A stretch of DNA of 64,000 bases from Haloterrigena turkmenica DSM 5511 (GTDB lineage Archaea; Halobacteriota; Halobacteria; Halobacteriales; Natrialbaceae), in assembly GCF_000025325.1 (NCBI RefSeq), contig NC_013743.1, positions 806,001-870,000 of the forward strand, in the 5' to 3' direction. A program made the position numbers and the translations under genes. This document shows positions 1-8,757 of the stretch, one piece after another; position 1 is the stretch's first letter; each line of letters begins with the position of its first letter. The notes beneath the pieces were generated by a model. That model ran no database searches, was not told where the DNA came from, and saw only the letters and a program-made list of their open reading frames with translations.

Positions 1-1
1 G

Positions 2-1339
2 TACAGCAGCCGGACCGCACCGCTGTCGCCGTACGCCAGCGAGGCCGCGCTCATGCGAGCACGGGTTCGCGTCGAAGTCGAGTACCTCGTCGCGCTGGCC
101 GACCTCGAGGCGACGCCGCTCGAACTCGACCTGGAGGAGCGCGAACACCTCCGCGGGCTCTACAAGCACTTCGCTGAGGAGGACGCTCGCCTCATCAAGA
201 AACTCGAGACCGAGGGCCACGGCGAGTTCGAGGCCACCAACCACGACGTGAAGGCCGTCGAGTACTTCGTCCGCCACGAACTGCCCGCCGACAGCGACGC
301 CTCGGCGTGGATCCACTTCGGGCTGACCAGCGAGGACGTGAACAACCTCGCCCACCGGCTGCTCGTCCGGGACGCCGTCGACGAGGTGCTCCTGCCCGAA
401 CTGTACGAGGTCCGCGACGCGCTCGCCGAGATGGCCCGGGAGCACCAGGACCTCCCGATGCTGGCCCGCACCCACGGCCAGCCCGCGACGCCGACCACGT
501 TCGGCAAGGAGATGGCCGTCTACGCCTCCCGGCTGGCCCGCGCGACGGGTCGCATCCGGCGGGCGACCGACGACCTGCGCGGCAAACTCGGCGGCGCGTC
601 CGGTACCTACGCCGCCCACCACGCCGCCTACCCCGAGGTCGACTGGCCGGCCTTCGCCGAGGAGTTCGTCACGGGACTGGGCCTCGAGTTCGAACCCCTC
701 ACGACGCAGGTCAACCCCTGTGACGACCTCGCGACGCTGTTCGACGCCTTCCGCGGGGCCAACGACGTCCTGCTGGATCTGGACCTGGACATCTGGCTCT
801 ACGTCTCCGACCGCTACCTCGGGCAGGAGGCCGTCGAGGGCGAGACGGGCTCCTCGACGATGCCCCACAAGGTCAACCCGATCGACTTCGAGAACAGCGA
901 GGGCAACCTCTCGAAGGCTAACTCGGACCTGACCTTCCTCGCCGACTACGTCACCACCTCGCGGCTCCAACGGGACCTCTCCGATTCGACGGTCAAGCGC
1001 AACATCGGCGCCGCCTTCGCCCACTGCCTGATCGGCTACACCAAGGCCGCCGCCGGCCTCGAGAAGGTCGTCCCCACCGAACGGGTCATGCGCGAGGACC
1101 TCGAGTCGACCCCCGAGATCATCGGCGAAGCGGTCCAGACGATCCTCCGCCGGGAGGGCCAGGCGGACGCCTACGAGCGCGTCAAGGCCGTCACGCGGGG
1201 CAAGGACGTCACGATCGAGGACTTCCGCGAGATGTTCGACGACCTCGAGGTCGATGAGGACGTCCGCGAGGAACTGCACGCGCTGACGCCGACTGACTAC
1301 GTCGGCGTCGCGAGCGATCTGGTCGACGACCTCGAGTAG
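2..1339 (+). CDS. purB: adenylosuccinate lyase, 5'-truncated by window edge
   Basis: Cytosolic purine enzyme that cleaves SAICAR to AICAR and adenylosuccinate to AMP, releasing fumarate. The frame is open to the left edge: residues upstream of the ATG at 53 (RTAPLSPYASEAAL) are typical purB N-terminal sequence, so the true start lies outside the window and about 10-20 residues are missing. The fumarase/aspartase superfamily signature SSTMPHKVNP is present around 857-886, and TxTHGQPATP (catalytic His region) around 466-495. The C-terminus is complete. A CPBP protease gene follows 69 bases downstream on the same strand with no functional link apparent. Confidence 0.95.
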   Translation, partial: YSSRTAPLSPYASEAALMRARVRVEVEYLVALADLEATPLELDLEEREHLRGLYKHFAEEDARLIKKLETEGHGEFEATNHDVKAVEYFVRHELPADSDASAWIHFGLTSEDVNNLAHRLLVRDAVDEVLLPELYEVRDALAEMAREHQDLPMLARTHGQPATPTTFGKEMAVYASRLARATGRIRRATDDLRGKLGGASGTYAAHHAAYPEVDWPAFAEEFVTGLGLEFEPLTTQVNPCDDLATLFDAFRGANDVLLDLDLDIWLYVSDRYLGQEAVEGETGSSTMPHKVNPIDFENSEGNLSKANSDLTFLADYVTTSRLQRDLSDSTVKRNIGAAFAHCLIGYTKAAAGLEKVVPTERVMREDLESTPEIIGEAVQTILRREGQADAYERVKAVTRGKDVTIEDFREMFDDLEVDEDVREELHALTPTDYVGVASDLVDDLE

Positions 1340-1408
1340 AGCGGGCCGCCCGACCGGGTCACCCCACGTGTCAGTACCTATTTCTATCCGTAGTGGGTAG
1401 GGTCGATC

Positions 1409-2182
1409 GTGTCCTCGAATCGATCGATCGCCGGGGCGGTTCCGGCGCGCGTCCGCGTCGTCGCCCTCTGTCTCGCCCTCGCCTTCGGCGGCTGGCTGAC
1501 CGGCTACGCCGCGACGCTCGGCGTCCAGGGACAGGTGTTCGCGCTCGGCTACGAGGCCGAGGCGATCGCCCAGATCACCACCTCGGTCGCGTTCAACGTC
1601 GTCGGGGCCGGCGGCCTCGCGCTGACGTACCTGATCGTTCGCCGCGACGGATTCGACTGGGCCTTTACCCGGACGTTCCTTCGACTCCGCAAACCGACGA
1701 TCTGGGATCTGGCGTGGATCGTCCTCGGTCTGGTCGGAGCGTTCATCGTCGTCGTCGGCTACCACGGCCTCGTCGAGTACGTCGATCCGTTCGGCACCGG
1801 CGGCGAGGGCGAGACCCACTCGAACATCGAGGAGAACCGCAACCACCCGGTGCTGTTTCTCGTCGGTATCCCGATCGCGATCCTCCTGACCGGTCCCGGC
1901 GAGGAACTGCTCTACCGCGGGGTCGTCCAGTCGCGACTCGGCGAGGCGTTCCCGACGCTGCTCGCCGTCCCCCTGTCCGCACTCGTCTTCGCCGCCGTTC
2001 ACCTCCCCGTCTACATGGGCGAGGAGTTCGGGGCCGTCCTCGTGAGCCTCGGAACGGTGCTGTCGCTCGGGCTCTACCTCGGCACGCTGTACGAACTCTC
2101 GGGCAGCCTGCTCGTCCCGGCGCTGATCCACGGCTGCTACAACGCGGTCGTCTACCTCTCGAACTACCTGACCTACGCCTGA
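1409..2182 (+). CDS. CPBP family intramembrane metalloprotease
   Basis: Integral membrane protein of 257 residues in the CAAX-processing/bacteriocin-processing (Abi) family. Hydrophobic helices run along the chain. The family motifs are visible: GEELLYRG (Glu165, Glu166, Arg170), a second-motif His in FAAVHLPVYMG (His198), and His241 in LIHGCYNA. These are the putative metal ligands of the Rce1-like fold. The start is a GTG at 1409 giving MSSNRSIAG. The substrate cannot be read from sequence. It is a single gene between purB and a convergent membrane protein gene. Confidence 0.85.
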   Translation: MSSNRSIAGAVPARVRVVALCLALAFGGWLTGYAATLGVQGQVFALGYEAEAIAQITTSVAFNVVGAGGLALTYLIVRRDGFDWAFTRTFLRLRKPTIWDLAWIVLGLVGAFIVVVGYHGLVEYVDPFGTGGEGETHSNIEENRNHPVLFLVGIPIAILLTGPGEELLYRGVVQSRLGEAFPTLLAVPLSALVFAAVHLPVYMGEEFGAVLVSLGTVLSLGLYLGTLYELSGSLLVPALIHGCYNAVVYLSNYLTYA

Positions 2183-2319
2183 GACGAGATACAGCGACCG
2201 AGAGATCCGAGTCGCCCGTCGGTGATTTCGATGGCGTGCGACTCGAGTCCCCCTGTGAACAACGATCGCGCCTCGTCGCCGCCGATCCGCTCACAGCGTC
2301 GCGCCGTCGATGTGCACCC

Positions 2320-3264
2320 TTACTGTTCGTCGGCTGGTTCTTCACGGGACGGCTCGGCGTCGCTTCCCCTATCGTCGTCCGGGTCGGCGTCCCACCGCCA
2401 GCCGCCGACGGTCCAGTTCTCGTCGTCCCCGACGATGTCGATCTCATCCCGACCCGAATCGTCATCGTCGTCCCGTTCGAGGACGGCCTCCGTCCCATCC
2501 GGCCACGAACGGTCCTCGCGGTCCGCCGGCTGTCCGGCCGATTCGTCTCCGCTGTTCCAGGTCACGGCGGACGGCGTCCGGTCCGGTTCGGTCTCCCACC
2601 CGGCACTCGAGCGACCGATTTCCGACCTCCCGGCTGACTCGCTGGCCGCGTCGCCGTCGAACAGGCGCTCGTCGACGTCGAACCGCCGTCGCGCGACGGC
2701 GCCGACCGCGACCGTCGCCAGCCCCATCGCCACCAGCGCGCCGAACACGGGAACGAGTTGGCTCGCACCGAGGACGACGGCGCCGACGACGGTCGCCGGG
2801 ACGAGCGATGCCGAATCGCTGCGACGTCGGACGACCCGATCGCCCATCGCGACGGCTCCGAGACAGCTGCCGACGACCACGGCGAGCCCCCAGACGAACA
2901 GTCCCGGAGCGGCGACGACCGCCGTCAGCGCGGAGACCACCGGGTGCTCGACCGCCGTCGAGAGGACCAGCGGCAGCGTCACGGCGACGAGCAGTCCGAA
3001 CAGGCCGAGAAATCCGACGGCAAAGGATCGATCCGGCCGCTCGGCGATGTCGTCACTGACCGTTCGCGTGAACGTCGAGGCGGCGGCCAGGAGAACGACG
3101 CCGACGAGGAACGCGACGAGCGTCGTCCCGAGCGGGAGCCAGAACGGGCGCGGAACGACGGCGCCGACGCTCGAGGCGGCGAGCGAAGCCGTCGGGTCCG
3201 AATCGGCGGAGGCGAGGGCGAACGGAGCGAACGCGATTTCGGGGGCGACGGCGAGGGGAGACAC
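2320..3264 (-). CDS. uncharacterised membrane protein with long acidic C-tail
   Basis: I do not recognise a named family. From the GTG at 3264 the protein has about 314 residues. Roughly four hydrophobic segments are followed by a cytoplasm-like tail of over 100 residues that is very rich in Asp, Glu, Ser and Arg. The last helix pair (GASQLVPVFGALVAMGLA) resembles the C-terminal membrane segments of some haloarchaeal bactofilin-associated membrane proteins, which is only a hint. An upstream start at 3438 is possible on paper, but that extension is Arg-rich, overlaps dapE and looks like out-of-frame sequence. It lies directly downstream of the lysine cluster on the same strand. Confidence 0.6.
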   Translation of the reverse strand: MSPLAVAPEIAFAPFALASADSDPTASLAASSVGAVVPRPFWLPLGTTLVAFLVGVVLLAAASTFTRTVSDDIAERPDRSFAVGFLGLFGLLVAVTLPLVLSTAVEHPVVSALTAVVAAPGLFVWGLAVVVGSCLGAVAMGDRVVRRRSDSASLVPATVVGAVVLGASQLVPVFGALVAMGLATVAVGAVARRRFDVDERLFDGDAASESAGRSEIGRSSAGWETEPDRTPSAVTWNSGDESAGQPADREDRSWPDGTEAVLERDDDDDSGRDEIDIVGDDENWTVGGWRWDADPDDDRGSDAEPSREEPADEQ

Positions 3265-3379
3265 GTGCGTATCGGATAAGTGTGGCAGTACCGCCAAAAA
3301 ACGCCCGATCGGATCGGTCTCGCCCTCACTCGGTCGGTGCGTCTCCGCGTCTCCTCGAGTCTCGGTCGCGCTCGCAGCG

Positions 3380-4525
3380 CTACGCGACGAGCGTTCGGAG
3401 CGTCTCCTCGAGCGCCCGCGCCGCCGCCCGCACGGCATCGACGCGGACGTACTCCCGCGGGGCGTGGGCGACCGCGCCCTCGTCGTCCGCGAGCACGCCG
3501 GGACCGAAAACGACCGTCGGCGCGTCGGCCGCGAAGTAGGAGGCCTCAGTCGCGGCGGTGAACGGGCGCACTTCGCCCCCGGACGCGTCCGCGAGGACGT
3601 CGACGATCTCGGCGTCGGGGTCGGTGTCCCAGGCCTCGAGGAACGGCGTCGGCCGGTCAGTAAAGCGGAACTCGACGCCGACGTCGTCGGGAACGGCGCT
3701 TTGTAACTGGTCGGTCAGCGCCGCGTGGAACTCGTCGGCCGTTTCCGGGGGTACGCTGCGGCGGTCGACTGTCAGCGCGCAATCAGCGGGCACCTGATTC
3801 GTGGCCTCGCCGCCGGAGACGACGGTCGGCGTCAGCGTCGCGGCGCCGAGTTGGGGATGTTCCGGCGGCGTGTCGTCGCGCTCGCCGAAGGTACGAATCG
3901 CCGCGAGGACGGACTCGAGGGCCGCGACCGCGTTGACGCCGGTTTCCGGTTCGGCGGCGTGGGCGTTGGCTCCCGTCAGGTGGATCGTTCCCTGAAACCG
4001 TCCCTTCGCGGCCGTACAGACGTCCAGATCGGTCGGTTCGCCGACGATCACGGCGTCGGCGTCGCGCGTCGGGGAGTCCTCGCCCGACACGAGTTCGTAG
4101 GCGCCGGTCGAGAGCACCTCCTCGTCGGGCGTGACTGCGAGCGTGACCCGGCCGTCGGTCGGATCGACGGCGAAAAACGCCGCGAGCAACGCGGCGAGGG
4201 GTCCCTTCGCGTCGCAGGAGCCGCGGCCGCGGATCACGTCGCTCCCGCCGGCTTCGTTCCCGTTCTCGTCGCGCTCGAACGGGACGTGCGGTGAGACGGT
4301 GTCGATGTGCGTGTTCAACACGACGTGGGTCTCGGCGTCGGCCGGCCCGCGGGTCGCCAGCACGTTGCCGCCGTCGTCGACGCGGAGCGAGACATCGCGG
4401 GTCTCGAGCGTCTCACAGAGGAACTCCCGCATCGGACCGACGTTCTCGTGGGAGTCGTGCTGGACGGCTGCCTCGAGGAACTCGACGGGGTCGAATCCGG
4501 CGAACTCGCCGTCCGTGGTCGACAT
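3380..4525 (-). CDS. dapE: succinyl-diaminopimelate desuccinylase (M20 family)
   Basis: Removes succinate from N-succinyl-LL-2,6-diaminopimelate to give LL-DAP in the succinylase branch of lysine synthesis. The protein has 381 residues with M20 metal-site motifs: NTHIDTV (His73, Asp75), GRGSCDAKG (Asp105), and DEEV (Glu135/Glu136). GEPTDLD follows, then a dimerisation-domain segment and a late His in AHAPREY. The ATG at 4525 gives MSTTDGEF; longer upstream extensions in this frame read through dapF out of frame and are not real. It lies 23 bases after dapF, last in lysA-dapF-dapE. M20 members are hard to tell apart by sequence alone, so the assignment leans on context. Confidence 0.88.
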   Translation of the reverse strand: MSTTDGEFAGFDPVEFLEAAVQHDSHENVGPMREFLCETLETRDVSLRVDDGGNVLATRGPADAETHVVLNTHIDTVSPHVPFERDENGNEAGGSDVIRGRGSCDAKGPLAALLAAFFAVDPTDGRVTLAVTPDEEVLSTGAYELVSGEDSPTRDADAVIVGEPTDLDVCTAAKGRFQGTIHLTGANAHAAEPETGVNAVAALESVLAAIRTFGERDDTPPEHPQLGAATLTPTVVSGGEATNQVPADCALTVDRRSVPPETADEFHAALTDQLQSAVPDDVGVEFRFTDRPTPFLEAWDTDPDAEIVDVLADASGGEVRPFTAATEASYFAADAPTVVFGPGVLADDEGAVAHAPREYVRVDAVRAAARALEETLRTLVA

Positions 4526-4548
4526 CGTCGTCGCTCCGTCGTCCCCGC

Positions 4549-5379
4549 TCACAGTTCCGTCGGCGATCGGACGGTCACTTCGCCGTCGAACTCGTGTTCG
4601 ACGGGGCCGGCGAGCGTCGCGTTCCCGCGGTCGTTGAAACTCACGCGCAGATCGCCGCCCGGCGGGTAAACGTCGACCGGGTCGGCGTCGGTGCGGCCGA
4701 GTCGGCGCGCGACGACCGCGATGGCGACCGCGCCGGTGCCACAGGAGTCCGTCTCGCCCTCGACGCCGCGTTCGTAGGTTCGCTGATCGAAGCCGCCCTC
4801 CCCGTCGGGGCTGGCGAGCGTGACGTTCGTTCCGACGGGGAACGCGTCGGCGTAGCGCACCCTCGGCGCGACCGCCTCGAGGTCGACGTCGTCGACGTCG
4901 TCGACGAACGCGACGGCGTGGGGGACGCCGGTGTTGACCATCGTCACCTCGAGGCCCTCGATCTCTTCCTCGAAGACCTGCTCGTCGGCTCGGACGGGTA
5001 CCTCGTCGGGGGCGAACGTGGGCGTGCCCATCTCGATGGTGATCCCCTCGTCCGTGCGGTCCGCGCGGAGGGTCCCCGCCTGCGTGTCGATCATGACGCT
5101 GTCGGAGCCGGTCTCCTCCATGGCCCAGTCGGCGGCACAGCGCGCGCCGTTGCCACACATCGGAGCCGTCGCGCCGTCGGGCTGGACCAGCGTCATGATG
5201 ACCCGCGGCGGGTGGAACCGCTCCTCCAAGGCGAGATAGAGGATGCCGTCGGCACCGACGCCGTCGTCGCGGTCGCACTCGCGTTCGGCGAGTGCGCCCC
5301 GATCGGGGACGTACTCGTCTGCCTGGATGATTAGAAAGTCGTTGCCGGTGCCGTGGTACTTCTGGAATGGGACGCTCAT
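4549..5379 (-). CDS. dapF: diaminopimelate epimerase
   Basis: Cofactor-free two-base racemase converting LL-DAP to meso-DAP. The protein is 276 residues from ATG 5379 (MSVPFQKYHGTGNDF, a canonical N-terminus). Both catalytic cysteines are visible in their motifs: MCGNGARC (Cys75) and SCGTGAVA (Cys213). The lysA stop lies only 4 bases upstream of this start, so the two are probably co-transcribed and translationally coupled. An in-frame extension to 5448 exists but overlaps lysA and lacks family similarity. Confidence 0.95.
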   Translation of the reverse strand: MSVPFQKYHGTGNDFLIIQADEYVPDRGALAERECDRDDGVGADGILYLALEERFHPPRVIMTLVQPDGATAPMCGNGARCAADWAMEETGSDSVMIDTQAGTLRADRTDEGITIEMGTPTFAPDEVPVRADEQVFEEEIEGLEVTMVNTGVPHAVAFVDDVDDVDLEAVAPRVRYADAFPVGTNVTLASPDGEGGFDQRTYERGVEGETDSCGTGAVAIAVVARRLGRTDADPVDVYPPGGDLRVSFNDRGNATLAGPVEHEFDGEVTVRSPTEL

Positions 5380-5383
5380 CGTG

Positions 5384-6784
5384 CTATCGTATATCGTGGT
5401 CGTTATGTGCTTCTCGGTCCGCATCCGCGTTCCGGTTCCGACTCGCATCCGCGGTCGTCGGATCGGTCGCGCTCGTTTCTGGCCGGGTCACGTCGTCGAC
5501 CGTCTCGCGTCGGCGAGCGAGCCGAACGTCGTCGCCGTCGATGACGACCGACGCGGGTCGCGGCCGGGAGTTGTACTGGTTAGCCATCTCGTAGCCGTAG
5601 GCCCCGGCGTTGCCGATCGCGAGCACGTCCGTGCGTCTGCTGGCCGGTAGTTCGCGGTCGGAACAGAAAACGTCCCCGCTCTCGCAGATGGGTCCGGCGA
5701 TCGTCTGCGGCACCGTCTCGCGGCCGGTGTCGGCCGAATTTCTGGTTTCGTCGCTCGAGTCGGCCTCCCGATCGGCCGTCAGGTTCCGAATCGGGTGGTA
5801 GGCGTCGTACATCGCGGGCCGCAGCAGGGTCGTCATCCCGGCGTCGACGCCGACTGCGAGGGTGTCGCGGGCCTCCTTGATGGTGTTGACCTCGGTCAGG
5901 AGGACGCCCGCGTCCGCGACGAAGTAGCGGCCGGGCTCGATCGTCAGCCGCGCGTCGACGTCGCCCAGCGCCTCCCGCGTCGCTTCGGCGACGGCCTCGA
6001 GGTCCAGCGGCGCCTCGCTCTCGCGGTAGGGGACGCCGAAGCCGCCGCCGACGTCGACGAACTCGAGATCGCCCTCGAGCGCTTCGTCCACGTCCGTGGC
6101 GAGCTCGCCCATCCGCGCGACGAACGCCCGGTGGTCGTCGAGCTGGTCGCTCGAGACGCCCGATCCGACGTGGGCGTGGACGCCGACGACGTCGAACCCG
6201 CGGTCGGCGGCGTTCGTGAGGACGTCGACCGCGCGCTCGATCGGCACGCCGAACTTCGCGGCGGCGCCGGTCTTGACTTTCTCGTGGTGGCCGGCGTCGA
6301 TCCCCGGATTCACGCGGAGGCAGAGCCGGCCGTCGTAGCCCCGTTCCTCGAGGCGGTCGATCGTGTCTTCAGCGCCGACGGTGATCGTCAGCTCGGGGTG
6401 GTCCTCCCAGGCGTCGACGACCCAATCGAGGTCCCGCGCGGGCGGATTGACGGCCGTGTAGTGGACGTCCGCGCCCGACCCGTCGCTCCGGTCGCTGGAC
6501 TCGATGGCCGCGAGCGCGCGTTTCACTTCCCCGGCGGAGGCGCATTCGAGTCCCGCCCCCTCCTCGTGGAGCGTCTCGAGGACCTCATCCAAGGCGTTCG
6601 CTTTCACCGCGTACATGATCTCGGCGTCCGGAAACGCCGACGCGAGGCGGCGATAGTTCTCCCGCACGCGCTCGAGATCGAGTGCGTACAGCGGTGAGCC
6701 GTAGTCGCCGACCAGCGACTCGAGGCGAGTCGCGTCCCAGTCGGCGAGCCGGCGAATCGCCGGCGAGTCCGCGAGCGTACTCAT
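5384..6784 (-). CDS. lysA: diaminopimelate decarboxylase
   Basis: PLP enzyme of fold type III catalysing the last step, meso-DAP to L-lysine plus CO2. The protein has 466 residues. PLP-binding Lys61 lies in MYAVKANAL, HAHVGSG and the glycine loop DVGGGFG are present, EPGRYFVADAG follows, and the catalytic-Cys motif GPICESGDVF sits near residue 400. Two features lengthen it compared with typical enzymes: a Ser/Asp-rich insertion just before the GPICESGD motif and an acidic, low-complexity C-terminal tail. Start ATG 6784 (MSTLADSP) is preferred over an Arg/Ser-rich extension upstream. Confidence 0.95.
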   Translation of the reverse strand: MSTLADSPAIRRLADWDATRLESLVGDYGSPLYALDLERVRENYRRLASAFPDAEIMYAVKANALDEVLETLHEEGAGLECASAGEVKRALAAIESSDRSDGSGADVHYTAVNPPARDLDWVVDAWEDHPELTITVGAEDTIDRLEERGYDGRLCLRVNPGIDAGHHEKVKTGAAAKFGVPIERAVDVLTNAADRGFDVVGVHAHVGSGVSSDQLDDHRAFVARMGELATDVDEALEGDLEFVDVGGGFGVPYRESEAPLDLEAVAEATREALGDVDARLTIEPGRYFVADAGVLLTEVNTIKEARDTLAVGVDAGMTTLLRPAMYDAYHPIRNLTADREADSSDETRNSADTGRETVPQTIAGPICESGDVFCSDRELPASRRTDVLAIGNAGAYGYEMANQYNSRPRPASVVIDGDDVRLARRRETVDDVTRPETSATDPTTADASRNRNADADREAHNDHDIR

Positions 6785-6836
6785 TGTCACTCTCAAGTAA
6801 CCGAGAGGATTCAAGCGTTTGGGTTCTCGTTCTCGG

Positions 6837-7071
6837 CTACTCTGCCTCGCGCGACGCTCGCTCGATCTCGGCGATCGATTCGTCCTCGAAGGCGTCACCG
6901 ATGGCATCCCGGAACCCCTCGATCGGGTCGTCGTTCAGTGGAATCAGTTCGACCCGATCGCTGAGTTCGCCGATACGGTACCGTTCACCGTGTTTCTCAC
7001 GGATCTCGTTTGGGACGACGATCCGGCCTCGACCCGTTCGCTTATTACAGCCACCTATTACTGGAGGACAT
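6837..7071 (-). pseudogene. AbrB/SpoVT-type DNA-binding protein, frame-broken
   Basis: The minus strand encodes a clear AbrB swapped-hairpin domain (RGRIVVPNEIREKHGERYR, then VELIPLNDDPIEG) running to a TAG at 6837, but that frame has no usable start codon. An ATG at 7071 reads MSSSNR and then stops after two more codons. Two single-G insertions would restore one protein of about 78 residues of the form MSSSNR-VAVISER-GRGRIVVP: one after AATAGG and one in GAACGGG. This is typical of short haloarchaeal AbrB antitoxin-like proteins. No PIN/VapC toxin partner adjoins it. It interrupts the lysine cluster between dapD and lysA. It may be genuine decay or homopolymer under-calling. Confidence 0.75.
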
Positions 7072-7156
7072 AAAAATCCCGCATGAACTCCGTTGTCTTC
7101 CCAAATCGACCGCGAGCGAATCCGTTCGCTCGAGGATCGCTATACCGCTAATCGAC

Positions 7157-7993
7157 TTATTCCCGGAGCGTGTCCTCGCGCTCGGTGGCCTCGAGCGTCT
7201 CCGTCTCGAGATCGGTCGCCACCACGGCGGGCTTGTAGGCGCCGCCGTCGAAGAGGTCGTGGTCGCTGATCGAGGACTCGACGAAGCGCGTGAAGGCCCG
7301 GCGGTCGGCGGGCAGTTCGCCGTAGATGACTTCCTCCTCAACGAGGTCGTAGACGGGGATTCGCGGCGTCAGGAGGGTGTTCTCGCCGACGACGCTGTTC
7401 TCGCCGACGACGAAGCCCGAGGTGACGCGGCAGCCGGCGCCGAGCGAGACGTCGTCCTCGACGATGACCGGCGCGTTCTCGACGGGCTCGAGCACGCCGC
7501 CGATGAGGGTGTTCGCGCCGAGCTTGACGTTGTCGCCGATCTGGGCACAGGAGCCGACGGTGTCACAGGAGTCGACGAGCGCGCCGTCGCCGACGTGGGC
7601 GCCGATGTTGACGAACGACGGGCTCATCATGATGCAGTCCGAGCCGATGTGGGCGCCCTGCCGGACGACGGTGCCGTCGGGCGTGTTGCGGCTGCCGCGG
7701 TCGCCGTACTCGCTCGAGTCCGCAAGCGGGAGGACGTCGTTGTACGTCGTGCCGCCGTGTTCGTACTGGCCGATCGAGCGGAGGCCGAAGTTCAGCAGGA
7801 TCCCCTGCTTGACCCACTCGTTGGCTTCCCAGGAGTCTCCCTGCTTTTCGGCGGCGCGGACCTCGCCCGCCTCCAGTGCGTCGAGGAACGCCTCGAGGGT
7901 GGCGTACTCGTCCTCGCCGGCCGTGCCGGCGTCGATAGCGTCGTTCTGGTACTGCGTCCACAGCTCCGAAATTTCGGTTTCGAGTGCGCTCAT
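7157..7993 (-). CDS. dapD: tetrahydrodipicolinate N-succinyltransferase
   Basis: Transfers succinyl from succinyl-CoA to 2,3,4,5-tetrahydrodipicolinate. The 278-residue protein has an N-terminal helical region, then a left-handed beta-helix of hexapeptide repeats (GAHIGSDCIMM, VNIGAHVGDGALVD, GDNVKLGANTLIGG, VVGENSVVGENTLL) and the YDLVEEEVIYG tail region. It overlaps the dapB stop by 4 bases (ATGA arrangement), indicating a tight dapA-dapB-dapD operon. Its presence fixes the pathway as the succinylase variant rather than the acetylase, dehydrogenase or LL-aminotransferase variants. Confidence 0.94.
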   Translation of the reverse strand: MSALETEISELWTQYQNDAIDAGTAGEDEYATLEAFLDALEAGEVRAAEKQGDSWEANEWVKQGILLNFGLRSIGQYEHGGTTYNDVLPLADSSEYGDRGSRNTPDGTVVRQGAHIGSDCIMMSPSFVNIGAHVGDGALVDSCDTVGSCAQIGDNVKLGANTLIGGVLEPVENAPVIVEDDVSLGAGCRVTSGFVVGENSVVGENTLLTPRIPVYDLVEEEVIYGELPADRRAFTRFVESSISDHDLFDGGAYKPAVVATDLETETLEATEREDTLRE

Positions 7994-8757
7994 TCGCGGA
8001 TCACGTCCGCGAAGTCGTAGCGACCCGCCTTTTGTCCAGCGATCCAGACCGCCGCGTCGACCGCACCCGCGGCGAAGACGCCTCGATCCTCCGCGCGGTG
8101 GGTCAGCCGGACCTCCTCGTGATTGCCCGCGAGGATGATCTCGTGTTCGCCGGTGATATCGCCGGCCCGCAGCGCGTGGACGCCGATCTCGGCCTCCTCG
8201 CGAGGGGCCTCGCCCTCACGTCCGTGCGTGCGTTCGGAGAACTCGCCGTTGGCTTCGATCTCCTCGAGCAGGCGGTTGGCGGTCCCGCTGGGCGCGTCGC
8301 GCTTTCCGTTGTGGTGGGTCTCGACGAGTTCGACGTCGTACCCCGGCAGGTTCTGGACCGCCTCGCCGACGACGTTGACCAGCGCCTGCACGCCGCGGGC
8401 GAAGTTCGGCGCGTGGAGGACGGCGACGTCGTCGCCGGCGTCCTCGAGCGCCGCGCGTTGATCGTCGTCGAAGCCGGTCGTTCCCGTGACGAAGGCGACG
8501 CCGGCGTCCGCACAGGCCGCGGCGTAGTCGACGGCCGACTCGGGGCCGGTGAAGTCGACGACGGCGGTGGGTTCGCGGTCGACGACCAGCGAGCCGAACT
8601 CGTCGGCCGGCTCGATCTCGACGCCGTCGACGGTCTCTCCGTCCGGCTCCCGGTTGACCGCGAAGACGACCTTGCAGTCGTCGCGGTCGGTGGCGGCGGC
8701 GATCACTTCCCGTCCCATTCGGCCGGTCGCGCCGGTGACGCCGATCCGGACCGTCAT
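7990..8757 (-). CDS. dapB: 4-hydroxy-tetrahydrodipicolinate reductase
   Basis: NAD(P)H-dependent reductase that follows DapA. The protein is 255 residues from ATG 8757 (MTVRIGVTGATGRMGRE). It has an N-terminal Rossmann motif GVTGATGRMG, the GTTG segment (FVTGTTGF), and the DapB signature ETHHNGKRDAPSGTA with catalytic His and Lys. The start overlaps the dapA stop by 4 bases and the stop overlaps the dapD start by 4 bases, so the three genes are coupled. Confidence 0.95.
   Translation of the reverse strand: MTVRIGVTGATGRMGREVIAAATDRDDCKVVFAVNREPDGETVDGVEIEPADEFGSLVVDREPTAVVDFTGPESAVDYAAACADAGVAFVTGTTGFDDDQRAALEDAGDDVAVLHAPNFARGVQALVNVVGEAVQNLPGYDVELVETHHNGKRDAPSGTANRLLEEIEANGEFSERTHGREGEAPREEAEIGVHALRAGDITGEHEIILAGNHEEVRLTHRAEDRGVFAAGAVDAAVWIAGQKAGRYDFADVIRE

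Noticed and set aside
3380-5278. 632-residue frame containing dapE
   Set aside because: The N-terminal 250 residues are out-of-frame dapF; true DapE starts at 4525.
6837-7071. AbrB plus VapC toxin-antitoxin pair
   Set aside because: Only the AbrB part exists; no PIN-domain frame is found on either side before dapD or lysA.
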